NCBI RefSeq assembly: GCF_014650435.1
Contig: NZ_BMUY01000011.1
Location: 245,456 to 309,455, forward strand
Direction: 5' to 3'
DNA: 64,000 bases
From: Streptomyces tendae
Lineage (GTDB): Bacteria; Actinomycetota; Actinomycetes; Streptomycetales; Streptomycetaceae
Shown here piece after piece: positions 7,751-15,088 of the stretch. The translations under genes and the position numbers were made by a program. A model generated the notes under the pieces. That model had not been told where the DNA came from. It saw nothing but the letters and a program-made list of their open reading frames with translations, and searched no databases. Each line of letters starts with the position of its first letter. Position 1 is the stretch's first letter.

Positions 7751-7942
7751 ATGGAGCGTACCGACCAGCAGCAGCCCCAGCCCAGCCCCACGCCCGTCAC
7801 CCAGGACGCCAACGCGTCGGCCGCCGAACTCCAGCAGCGCGCCGCCGCCGACCTGGCCGCCACGCGGGCCGCCGCCCAGAGGAAGGCCGACACCGACGGC
7901 ACCGAAGTCCGTGAGGGCGTCCTCCCGGGCGGAGCCGCCTGA
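7751..7942 (+). CDS. Small Gln/Ala-rich protein, 63 aa
   Basis: ATG with GGAG (7737-7740) upstream. The first 20 residues are Pro/Gln-rich, the remainder a single Ala-rich helix. No family recognised. Its stop overlaps the next ATG (TGATG), so it opens the membrane-protein operon running to 11,595. Confidence 0.6.
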   Translation: MERTDQQQPQPSPTPVTQDANASAAELQQRAAADLAATRAAAQRKADTDGTEVREGVLPGGAA

Positions 7943-8136
7943 TGGGCTGGCTGTCTCGCCGCGCGCAGTCCACCCGCGACTACCCCGCCGCCGGCACCAG
8001 CGTCACCGGCGACGCCGGACGGTTCCGCCGCGCCAAGACGTCCGGCGCCCGCAAGGCCGGCCGAGACGCCGAGCGCTGGGAGGAAGCCGACCGCGCCCGC
8101 ACCCGACGCGGCGGCACCTTCCTCTGGAGGAACTGA
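7942..8136 (+). CDS. Small basic protein, 64 aa
   Basis: ATG overlapping the previous stop; its own TGA overlaps the following ATG. Arg-rich with repeated small helices and a C-terminal FLWRN. Probably cytoplasmic and able to bind acidic partners; function unknown. Confidence 0.55.
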   Translation: MGWLSRRAQSTRDYPAAGTSVTGDAGRFRRAKTSGARKAGRDAERWEEADRARTRRGGTFLWRN

Positions 8137-8213
8137 TGCGCGCCCTCTACATCCTCGCCATGGTCTGGCCGCTGATCCTCGCCGCCGTCCTCATTGGCCG
8201 GCACTTCGCCTGA
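8136..8213 (+). CDS. Single-helix membrane peptide, 25 aa
   Basis: A 26-codon frame with a strong GGAGG (8127-8131) and TGATG coupling to the upstream gene. Residues about 4-21 form one hydrophobic helix; the end is basic. The good ribosome site and coupling argue that it is translated. Similar single-span peptides often modulate larger membrane complexes, but no partner can be named. Confidence 0.45.
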   Translation: MRALYILAMVWPLILAAVLIGRHFA

Positions 8214-8284
8214 CCTCACCGACCGGCCGGGCCGCGAACCTCCCCCCGCGGCCCGGCCCTCTTCTCGCTCCCGGAGCAGCCACC

Positions 8285-9127
8285 GTGAAGACCCGCCCGA
8301 CCACCCAGCTCGTGCCGCACACCGTCGACGGCAAGACCCGCATGGTCCCCGTCCAGATCAACGCGCCCGCGCCCCCGCGGGACTGGGATCGCCTCGTCCT
8401 CAACGGCGTCACCGGCATCTCCGCTCTCGTCCTCACGGCCTCCGTCGTCTGGTCCACCGCCAGCATCGGCGACCTCCTCGCCCACGCCGTCATCGAGCCC
8501 GCCGCGTACGGGGCCGCGGTCGTCTTCGACCTCGCCTGGATCGCGTGCATGGCCGTCGAGTGGCTCGCCCGCTACGACGAGGACCGCGCCGCCCTGCCAC
8601 GGAAGGCCGGGCACGTCATGCTGATCCTGGCGATGCTGGCCGTCGGCGCGCACGGCAAGGTCGCCGGGTACTGGGAGATCGGCCTCATCGGCGCCGCCGT
8701 GTCCGCGCTCGCCAAGGGACTGTGGACCGTCGTCCTGCGGCACCAGACCCCTCCGCTCGACGAGCGCACCCGCGCGTGGATCCAGGGCGAGCTGGCCGAC
8801 GCCGGTGCGTCCCTGGCGCTGATCCCGGTGCGGCGTCAGCTCCAGCGGGCGCAGGGCCAGGTGGACGCCGAGCGCGCGGCGATCGCCGGATCGGATCGCG
8901 GATCCGTCGATCCGGACCAGTCCGGACCGGCCGCGGACGACCCGGACGCCGACGTGATCGGGATCCGGCCCGGCGCCGTGACCACCAAGGATGCAGTCCG
9001 GATTGCCTGGGACAGCGACATCCGCGACGACGAGGCCGTCATCCGCTACGTCGCCAAGGCCACCGGCACCGCGCCCTCCCCCGACACCGTCCGCCGCTAC
9101 CTCCGCGCGCTCCGGGTGGCCGGCTGA
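8285..9127 (+). CDS. SpdB-like spread protein (membrane), 280 aa
   Basis: GTG start after CGGAGCAG. Four hydrophobic segments (about residues 40-60, 70-95, 110-125, 130-150) include the pattern GAAVVFDLAWIACMAVEWL and the AVSALAKGLWTVVLRH segment that I associate with SpdB proteins of Streptomyces integrative conjugative elements. A charged helical region and linker follow, then a C-terminal winged-helix-like part (about 232-280). In conjugative elements Spd proteins help spread DNA between hyphal compartments. Here no TraB translocase lies in view, so the function in a phage is open. The stop overlaps the next ATG. Confidence 0.6.
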   Translation: MKTRPTTQLVPHTVDGKTRMVPVQINAPAPPRDWDRLVLNGVTGISALVLTASVVWSTASIGDLLAHAVIEPAAYGAAVVFDLAWIACMAVEWLARYDEDRAALPRKAGHVMLILAMLAVGAHGKVAGYWEIGLIGAAVSALAKGLWTVVLRHQTPPLDERTRAWIQGELADAGASLALIPVRRQLQRAQGQVDAERAAIAGSDRGSVDPDQSGPAADDPDADVIGIRPGAVTTKDAVRIAWDSDIRDDEAVIRYVAKATGTAPSPDTVRRYLRALRVAG

Positions 9128-9315
9128 TGGGCGCGGCTGCCGGGCTGCTCCTCGCCCTCACCTTCCTCACCATCGTCGCCGCCGGCCTCGCCCTCGCCGT
9201 CGCCGCCTGGCAGCCGCGCACCATCCCCGGCCCCGTCATCACCGCCGGGGCCGCGGTCGCCGCCGCCTGCCTCTTCCTCGCCGCCCTTCACGGGGCCGCC
9301 CGCCTCCTGACCTGA
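9127..9315 (+). CDS. Small two-span membrane protein, 62 aa
   Basis: ATG overlapping the SpdB-like stop (TGATG). Two hydrophobic helices (about residues 3-27 and 35-60) joined by a short polar turn. Likely translated together with the SpdB-like protein. No family recognised. Confidence 0.6.
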   Translation: MGAAAGLLLALTFLTIVAAGLALAVAAWQPRTIPGPVITAGAAVAAACLFLAALHGAARLLT

Positions 9316-9327
9316 AAGCCGCCGACC

Positions 9328-9615
9328 ATGCTGCTGTTCGTCATCTGCCTCGCCGGGCTCTCCCCCGGCATCGCCACCGTCTGGCTGCTGCGCCACCGTG
9401 GCTGGCTCCTCGCCACCGCGGCGGGGCTCGCCGTCACCCTCGCCCTGCCCGGCCTGCTGCTCGTGGCCATGGTCGCCATGCCGCCGCTCGGCTACCTGAT
9501 CGCCGCCCTGTCCGCGGCCGTCGCGGTCCGGGCGTACGACGACGGCCGGGTCTTCGTCGGTACGGCGTGGGCTGTGGTCGTCGTCGCCGCGTTCGCCTGC
9601 GCAGGTGTGCTGTGA
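9328..9615 (+). CDS. Membrane protein, 95 aa
   Basis: ATG start. Three or four hydrophobic segments: about residues 2-20, 25-45, 48-66 and 75-94. The stop overlaps the next GTG by 4 nt. Resembles the small Spd-type membrane proteins of actinobacterial conjugative elements only in size and topology. Confidence 0.6.
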   Translation: MLLFVICLAGLSPGIATVWLLRHRGWLLATAAGLAVTLALPGLLLVAMVAMPPLGYLIAALSAAVAVRAYDDGRVFVGTAWAVVVVAAFACAGVL

Positions 9616-10196
9616 CCGACCGCCAGCCCATCACCCCGACACGGGTCATCCCGGCCGCCGAGACGCTGCCCGCGCCCGCGTCGCCGCCGCCCCCGCCGCC
9701 CGCACCTCCGGCCCCTCCGACCGCCCCGGATCCCGGTCCGGACTGGTGGCGGACCGGATCCGGAGCGTCCGGACCGCCCCCGCCCGTGCCGGTCGACGTC
9801 CACGTCACGGTGACCGTTGACCACGGCGGATGGCTCGCCGTGCCCGATCCGGACCCGGGCCCGCGCTGGTGGCAGCGGATCCGCTGGGGCTACAACATCG
9901 CCCTCGCCGTGCTGTCCCTGTCGCTGGCCGGGCCGTGGGGTGTTGTCCTCGCCTCCATCCGCGACGAGGAGTCGCTCGCGGGCGCCTGGGTGCTGGCCCT
10001 CGTGCCGCTGGTCGTCCTCGGCTTCCTCGACAACGCCCGCCGCATCGAGGCCCTCCACTCTGACCCGGATCTCTGGGCCCCCAAGTGGCGCGCCGCGCTC
10101 GTCCGCTTCCTGCTGTGGGCCGCCGTCCTCGGCACCGCCCTCACCCTCCCGCTCACCACGCTCGTCTACGCCCTCACCGGAGTGAAGCCCGCATGA
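9612..10196 (+). CDS. Proline-rich membrane protein, 194 aa
   Basis: GTG overlapping the upstream stop. Residues about 15-60 are an extreme Pro/Ala-rich stretch with a poly-proline run, followed by a soluble linker (60-90) and three probable membrane helices (about 97-115, 122-140, 162-185). A poly-Pro cytoplasmic tail joined to membrane spans suggests a protein-protein docking role; function unknown. The stop overlaps the next ATG by 4 nt. Confidence 0.6.
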   Translation: MTDRQPITPTRVIPAAETLPAPASPPPPPPAPPAPPTAPDPGPDWWRTGSGASGPPPPVPVDVHVTVTVDHGGWLAVPDPDPGPRWWQRIRWGYNIALAVLSLSLAGPWGVVLASIRDEESLAGAWVLALVPLVVLGFLDNARRIEALHSDPDLWAPKWRAALVRFLLWAAVLGTALTLPLTTLVYALTGVKPA

Positions 10197-10777
10197 ACGT
10201 CACCGTGGCCGCCGGCCAGTACACGACCACCACCATCTCGACCGCTGGCTTCGCCCTCGGCCTGGCCCTCCTCGGCGCCGAGCTGTGGCGCTGGCACAAG
10301 GGCGGGAAGGGAGGCGGAGGCAAGGGCAAGGGCGACGACTCAGGCGGCGCCGCGAAGGACCCGAAGGCTCTGATCCCGCTTGGCTTCGGCCTGGTCTGCG
10401 GCATCCTCATGATCGCCTGCCCTGCCGGGCTCCTCGGCACCCTCGCCGGATTCCTCCGCTGGGGCGGCAACAGCGTGGGCGACCTGGCCATGAAGTGGCT
10501 GACCGGCACCCCGTCCCAGACCCTCGGCACCGCCGCCACACCGCGCATCGACGGGTACGGCGCGATCGTCGTGACCGCCGTCGTCGTCAGCCTGTGGGTC
10601 CTGCGGAAGTCCATCGGCAAGGCCGTCCGCGGCAAGTGGTGGAAGGGCGTCCTCATCGGCTGCCTGCTGTGCGTGTCCACCGGCACCGCGGCCCTGATCG
10701 CGCAGCAGGTCGTCGAGGGCGCCAACGGCATCGGCGCCTGGGCCATCGGCGGCCTCGCGAACGGCACGATCGTATGA
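10193..10777 (+). CDS. Membrane protein with Gly/Lys loop, 194 aa
   Basis: ATG overlapping the upstream stop. A first hydrophobic helix (about residues 14-32) is followed by a Gly/Lys-rich loop with repeated GKG, then helices at about 58-85, 120-138 and 150-168, and a Gly/Ala-rich C-terminal helix. The layout recalls pore- or secretion-associated small membrane subunits of actinobacterial mobile elements, without recognisable homology. Coupled by ATGA to the next gene. Confidence 0.6.
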   Translation: MNVTVAAGQYTTTTISTAGFALGLALLGAELWRWHKGGKGGGGKGKGDDSGGAAKDPKALIPLGFGLVCGILMIACPAGLLGTLAGFLRWGGNSVGDLAMKWLTGTPSQTLGTAATPRIDGYGAIVVTAVVVSLWVLRKSIGKAVRGKWWKGVLIGCLLCVSTGTAALIAQQVVEGANGIGAWAIGGLANGTIV

Positions 10778-11595
10778 GCCGCGTCCCGTCCACGATGCAG
10801 TGGATCCGGCAGGCCGGACAGCGGATCGCCACCGGATCCGGGCGCCTCGCCACCCACCTGGCGAGCCGAGCCCTGCACCTCGGACGCCGGGTCTGGCAGC
10901 GCTCCGCGGGCTGGCTGGGGGAGGCGTCCGGCCTCGCCTGGCTGCTGCGCCTGGCCGCCCTCCTGGCCGCCGCGGCGCTCCTCCGTAAGGTCGCCACAGC
11001 CGTCGCCGCCGGGGTGTACGCCCGGGTCGAGGCCGGGGCCGCGCCGTGGCTGATGTGGAGTACGGCCGGCCTGTGGGTGGTGGCCGCGTACCGGTGCGGC
11101 CGGGACAGCTGGAAGCCCAAGGGGCCGGTCGCCGAGCGGCCAAGCGGGGAGCAGCTGGAGGCCGACGGCCAGGACCAGGAGCCCTCCGAGCCTCCGGCAC
11201 CGGCCGCTCCCCGGCCCGTCTCCCCTGTCGCTCTCATCGCCGCGGTCCGCGACATCGGCACCCCGCACGCTCAGCTGAAGCCGCTCGCCGAGCACCTCTT
11301 CACGACCACCGACGCGGTGCGCGCGGCGGCGGCCGGGATGGGGTGGCCCGTCAAGGACGTGCGCATGGCCGGGCGTTCGGCGTCGGCGGGGCTGCGCTGG
11401 GATGAGTGCCCCTCCCCGGACCAGGCCGACCCCTCTCCGGGTGTCGTCGGTGCAGGTGAGCGCGCCGACGACAACGACGACGACACCGGCGGAGAGAGGC
11501 CCCGAGAGGGGATTGCTGTACGGCACACCGATGGCGGGCTGGTCATCTACGACCTCGCCGACACCCACCGCCGACGCGGAATCGTCGGCCACTGA
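10774..11595 (+). CDS. Membrane protein with soluble C-terminal domain, 273 aa
   Basis: ATG overlapping the upstream stop. The N-terminal 45 residues are an amphipathic basic helix; two membrane helices follow (about 50-75 and 88-105). A Pro/Glu-rich linker (about 115-150) leads to a soluble domain (about 150-210) that looks like a winged helix: PVSPVALIAAVRDIG...LAEHLF...VRAAAAGMGWPVKDVR. Such HTH-tailed membrane proteins accompany Spd genes in Streptomyces mobile elements. It ends the operon. Confidence 0.6.
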   Translation: MSRVPSTMQWIRQAGQRIATGSGRLATHLASRALHLGRRVWQRSAGWLGEASGLAWLLRLAALLAAAALLRKVATAVAAGVYARVEAGAAPWLMWSTAGLWVVAAYRCGRDSWKPKGPVAERPSGEQLEADGQDQEPSEPPAPAAPRPVSPVALIAAVRDIGTPHAQLKPLAEHLFTTTDAVRAAAAGMGWPVKDVRMAGRSASAGLRWDECPSPDQADPSPGVVGAGERADDNDDDTGGERPREGIAVRHTDGGLVIYDLADTHRRRGIVGH

Positions 11596-11733
11596 AGACC
11601 CCGCCGCCTACCTACTGAGGCGTCGAGACTTCCGCTTCGTCACGATCAGGTGAATCCTGCGCATGCGGGGCAACCACACGTCACCTTCACCAGTCACACA
11701 CCCGCACGACACGAACAGTCCCAGGGGGGACCC

Positions 11734-12300
11734 ATGGCCAACACCACGCCGCCCATGCCCGACTTCCCGCCACCGGCCCCGTCGGCCACCCCGAAGAAGC
11801 CCCGCACCAACGCCATCATCATCGGCGCGGCCGCCGCAGTCATCGCTGCGATCGTCGGCACCGGCATCGTCGTCGTCCAGGCCCAGGACGACGACAGCAA
11901 GCCCACCGCCACCGCAGAATCCAGCGCTCCTGCCGAAGCCCCCGCGACCACCGTCGCCGAGGAGCCCGAACCGGAGCCGGAGCCGAGCTACGCCGACGTC
12001 GGTCCGGACAGTTTCACGATCGAACTGCGCACCACCGACCGGCAGTGCTTCGGATCTGCGGGCTGCAACATGACGGTCGAGCCGAAGTTGTCCTACGTCG
12101 GCGCCAGCACGGACATCGATCCGGAGGCGGTCTACGAGATCACCTACGAGATTCGGGGCGGTGACTCCGGTGCGGTCATTGAGACGGCTGAGCTGTCGGA
12201 CCAGACGACTCTGAATTTCACGCCGACCATCCTCAGCACGGCCTCGTCGGGCACGAAGCTGTCCGTGAAGATCACCGACGTGGTGTCCCAGGGGGTCTGA
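11734..12300 (+). CDS. Membrane-anchored extracytoplasmic protein, 188 aa
   Basis: ATG preceded by AGGGGGG. Pro-rich cytoplasmic N-terminus (1-25), one membrane helix (about 27-49), a Pro/Glu-rich extracellular linker (about 50-85) and a strand-rich domain with a CFGSAGC cysteine pair near residue 110. Type II orientation is expected. Streptomyces genomes carry many proteins of this design. As a prophage gene it could alter the lysogen's surface; this is inference. It shares an exact 19-nt leader with the next gene. Confidence 0.65.
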   Translation: MANTTPPMPDFPPPAPSATPKKPRTNAIIIGAAAAVIAAIVGTGIVVVQAQDDDSKPTATAESSAPAEAPATTVAEEPEPEPEPSYADVGPDSFTIELRTTDRQCFGSAGCNMTVEPKLSYVGASTDIDPEAVYEITYEIRGGDSGAVIETAELSDQTTLNFTPTILSTASSGTKLSVKITDVVSQGV

Positions 12301-12324
12301 GGCGCTGTAGTTACCCCCGTCGAT

Positions 12325-12352
12325 GGCCTCGCCGTTCCGTGACGGCGGGGCC
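12325..12352 (+). terminator. Hairpin terminator, 11-bp stem
   Basis: 12325-12335 pairs with 12342-12352 apart from one mismatch, 25 bases after the 11734-12300 stop. Beyond it TTGCAA (12370-12375) with CACCAT 17 bases later is a weak promoter candidate for the 12486 gene. Confidence 0.5.
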
Positions 12353-12485
12353 CCTGCTTCTGCACCTAGTTGCAAATCCGGGAATCATGCCTCACCATGG
12401 GCCGCAGATCTGGCATGCCCGGAACCGGAAGCGCCAGGTGCGGCATCATTCCCCCCGTATCTCACATCTGTCCCAGGGGGGACCC

Positions 12486-12935
12486 ATGAGCCACCAACCC
12501 GCACAGCGCAGACCCGACAGCGTCAGGACGAAGATCCTCAAGTTCGGGTGCCTGCCCGTCATCGTCCTCTTCGCGGCCCTCATCGGCCTCGGCATGGCAC
12601 TCGACGACGGCGACGACAAGACCGACAGCAAGCCCAGCACCACGCCGTCCGCGCGCACCGAGGCCAGCCCGAAGCCGGCCGACCACAGCAAGCTCGACGA
12701 CGCCGCCAAGCTCGCCTGCGACGACTTCGCCCACGGATACAAGGCCGCACAGACCCAGCAGGCCCGCATCGACCTCGCCGACAAGGTCAACAAGTGGGCG
12801 TCGCAGTCGACGACGGACGGCATCGCCGACAACGCGGTCGCGCTCGCGCGTGGGTCCGAAGCGTCGGCGGGGGCGTGGCAGCTCGGCGCGGACGCCTTCG
12901 CGCAGTCCTGCCTCGACGCCGGGTGGGACGCCTGA
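12486..12935 (+). CDS. Membrane-anchored or lipoprotein-like protein, 149 aa
   Basis: ATG after AGGGGGG, in the repeated 19-nt leader. A basic N-terminus and a hydrophobic helix (about residues 19-40) with a Cys at about 22, then an acidic Ser/Thr/Lys linker and a small helical domain (about 72-149) with two cysteines (about 80 and 144) that could pair. Probably secreted but tethered. A perfect 12-bp terminator follows. Candidate lysogenic-conversion gene. Confidence 0.65.
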   Translation: MSHQPAQRRPDSVRTKILKFGCLPVIVLFAALIGLGMALDDGDDKTDSKPSTTPSARTEASPKPADHSKLDDAAKLACDDFAHGYKAAQTQQARIDLADKVNKWASQSTTDGIADNAVALARGSEASAGAWQLGADAFAQSCLDAGWDA

Positions 12936-12951
12936 CCGACACTCACCGACT

Positions 12952-12986
12952 GGCCCGGCCGCTGTTGACACGGGAGCGGCCGGGCC
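12952..12986 (+). terminator. Perfect 12-bp hairpin before the terminase genes
   Basis: 12952-12963 is exactly complementary to 12975-12986, loop 11 nt, followed by TT. It separates the membrane-anchored genes from the morphogenesis operon. Confidence 0.65.
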
Positions 12987-13011
12987 TTCGCACGCCCCGA
13001 GGGAGGTGGCC

Positions 13012-13545
13012 GTGGCCAACCAGTACCAGAACCCGGTCACCAAGGCGGAGCTCCAGCAGATCCGCGAGCTCCACGCGCAGGGGAAGGGGCGCAACGAGAT
13101 CGCTCGGATCACCGGCCGCAGTTTGCGAACCATCAGCGTCTACGCCTCGAAGATGGACCTCAGCTTCGACCGGACCATGACCGAGGAAGCCACCCGCGCC
13201 CGCAAGGCCGACCTCGAAGAGCGGCGCGTCATCCTCGCCGAGGCCCTCCAGGGCGACGCCGAACGGCTCAGCTCGCAGATGTGGGAGCCCGCCAAGGTGT
13301 TCAACATCGGCGGCAAGGACAACAAGTACACCGAGCACGACGTCGACGAGCCGCCGGCCGACGCGAAGAAGGCCCTCATGGCCGCTGCGGGCATCGCCGT
13401 CGAGAAGTCGATGAAACTGGCACCGCCCGAGGTCGATGAGGCCAACGTTGAAGCGGCGCGGTCCATGCTCGGCTCGCTGGCCGACGGGCTGTCTCGACTG
13501 GCCGCTCAGGAGCCGCGCGGGGAGGACGACAGCGAGGAGGGCTGA
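13012..13545 (+). CDS. Terminase small subunit-like protein, 177 aa
   Basis: GTG 13012 with a strong GGGAGG (13001-13006). The N-terminal 45 residues form a helix-turn-helix (ELQQIRELHAQGKGRNEIARITGRSLRTISVYA), followed by a long charged helical part and an acidic tail. Position directly before the large terminase, with TGATG overlap, and the HTH indicate the DNA-recognition subunit that selects the phage packaging site. Divergent in sequence, as small terminases usually are. Confidence 0.75.
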   Translation: MANQYQNPVTKAELQQIRELHAQGKGRNEIARITGRSLRTISVYASKMDLSFDRTMTEEATRARKADLEERRVILAEALQGDAERLSSQMWEPAKVFNIGGKDNKYTEHDVDEPPADAKKALMAAAGIAVEKSMKLAPPEVDEANVEAARSMLGSLADGLSRLAAQEPRGEDDSEEG

Positions 13546-14816
13546 TGCTCGACTCGCTGCCCCTGTCCCGGAAGCAGATCCGCTCCATCGCCGAGGCCAC
13601 CGCGCGCATCTCCATCTGGCACGGAGCCATCCGCTCGGGAAAGACGATCGCCTCGCTGGTCGCCTTCCTCATCGCCGTGGCCGCGGCACCGGCGTCCGGG
13701 CTGATCGTCATCGTGGGCCGCTCGCTGCAGACGATCGAGCGGAACGTCCTCGACCCGCTCCAGGACGAGGCCCTGTTCGGGGCGGTCGCGAAGCTCGTCG
13801 TCCACACGCGCGGTGCGACGACGGCGACGATCCTCGGCCGGACGGTGCACCTGATCGGTGCGGCAGACTCCCGCGCCGAGGGCCGCCTGCGTGGTCTCAC
13901 CGCGTGTCTGGCGTACGTGGACGAGGCGACGCTGATGCCGCGCGGCTTCTGGAACCAGCTCCTCGGCCGCCTGTCGGTGCCCGGCGCGCGCCTGATGGCC
14001 ACGACCAACCCCGACAACCCCGGGCACTGGCTGAAGAAGGAGTTCCTCGACCGGGCCGCAGACCTTGACCTGCGGGCCTGGCACTTCACCCTTGAGGACA
14101 ACCCGGCCCTCGACCCGGCCTATGTCGCCTCGCTCAAGGCCGAGTACGTGGGCCTCTGGTACCGGCGGTTCATCTCCGGCCACTGGGTGCAGTCCGAGGG
14201 TGCGATCTACGAGATGTTCGACGCGCAGCAGCACGTCGTGAAGACCCTGCCGAGGATCGAACGCTGGCTGTGCGACGCGATCGACTACGGCACCGTCAAC
14301 CCGTACGCCGACCTCCTCGTTGGCCTCGGCGCGGACCGCCGCCTGTACGTCGTCTCGGAGTACCGGCACGACTCGCGGACCGCGCGCCGGCAGATGACGG
14401 ACAGCGAGTACTCGAAGGCCCGCCGGGCCTGGCTGGCGCGGGTGCCGCAGCCGGAGACGAACGTGCTCGGTGTCGCCCCGGAGTGGACGATCGTCGACCC
14501 GTCTGCGTCGTCGTACATCGAGCAGCTGCACCGCGACGGGGTGTCCGGCGTGACGGCCGCCGACAACTCGGTCCTCGACGGGATCCGCACGGTCAGCTCC
14601 CTGTTCTCCACTGGAGATCTCCTCGTGCACGAGTCCGCGCGCGGGCTGGTCGACGAACTGCCCGGCTACTCCTGGGACGACAAGGCGGCCGAGCGGGGCG
14701 AGGACAAGCCGATCAAGGAGAACGACCACTCGTGCGACGCGCTTCGCTACGGGGTGCGGACGACTGAGGCCCTGTGGCGGCCGTACCTACCGACTCGACT
14801 GGAGGTGGCCGCCTGA
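13545..14816 (+). CDS. terL: Terminase large subunit
   Basis: 423 aa, normal length for the family. The ATPase half has a Walker A GAIRSGKT (residues 27-34) and a Walker B LAYVDE (122-127), followed by a TTNPDNPGHW segment typical of phage terminases. The nuclease half has acidic candidates at the DYGTVNP motif (about residue 246) and at DHSCDALRY (about 395). It cuts and pumps concatemeric DNA through the portal into proheads. The ATG overlaps the small-subunit stop by one base. Confidence 0.95.
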   Translation: MLDSLPLSRKQIRSIAEATARISIWHGAIRSGKTIASLVAFLIAVAAAPASGLIVIVGRSLQTIERNVLDPLQDEALFGAVAKLVVHTRGATTATILGRTVHLIGAADSRAEGRLRGLTACLAYVDEATLMPRGFWNQLLGRLSVPGARLMATTNPDNPGHWLKKEFLDRAADLDLRAWHFTLEDNPALDPAYVASLKAEYVGLWYRRFISGHWVQSEGAIYEMFDAQQHVVKTLPRIERWLCDAIDYGTVNPYADLLVGLGADRRLYVVSEYRHDSRTARRQMTDSEYSKARRAWLARVPQPETNVLGVAPEWTIVDPSASSYIEQLHRDGVSGVTAADNSVLDGIRTVSSLFSTGDLLVHESARGLVDELPGYSWDDKAAERGEDKPIKENDHSCDALRYGVRTTEALWRPYLPTRLEVAA

Positions 14817-15088
14817 TGACGGAACGCACCGCGAAAATTCGCCTCGACGGCACAGGCAGCGGCACGATCGAAGTCAACGGCCAGCCGCTCCGAGGCGTTC
14901 GCAGCCTCACCCTGAGCAGCGAGGCCGGACAACGGCCCGAGATCACTCTCGAACTGCTGCTGCACGACGTCAGCACCATTGCTGAGGCTCGCGTGCTGAT
15001 CACCGAGGACGTGGCCGCCACGCTCGTCTCCCTGGGCTGGACGCCCCCGCCGGAGCAGGAGGTGCCGGATGCCGCTGCCCACGGGTGA
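14816..15088 (+). CDS. Small phage structural-region protein, 90 aa
   Basis: ATG overlapping the terminase stop (TGATG). Strand-rich with a central GVRSLTLSSEAGQ segment and a predicted helix near the C-terminus. Small proteins of this type occur between terminase and portal in Streptomyces siphophages; role unknown. It overlaps the portal start by 20 nt. Confidence 0.6.
   Translation: MTERTAKIRLDGTGSGTIEVNGQPLRGVRSLTLSSEAGQRPEITLELLLHDVSTIAEARVLITEDVAATLVSLGWTPPPEQEVPDAAAHG

Larger units (their letters stand above)
11718..12488 (+). repeat. 19-nt direct repeat around two start codons
   Basis: GTCCCAGGGGGGACCCATG occurs at 11718-11736 and again at 12470-12488, in each case ending in the start codon. 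GTCCC and GGGAC can pair with AGGG between, placing the ribosome-binding G-run in or beside a small hairpin. Confidence 0.75.

Noticed and set aside
12965..12970. TTGACA, a perfect -35 hexamer before the terminase genes
   Set aside because: It lies in the loop of a perfect 12-bp hairpin (12952-12986) with no -10 at 16-19 bp. Treated as part of the terminator.
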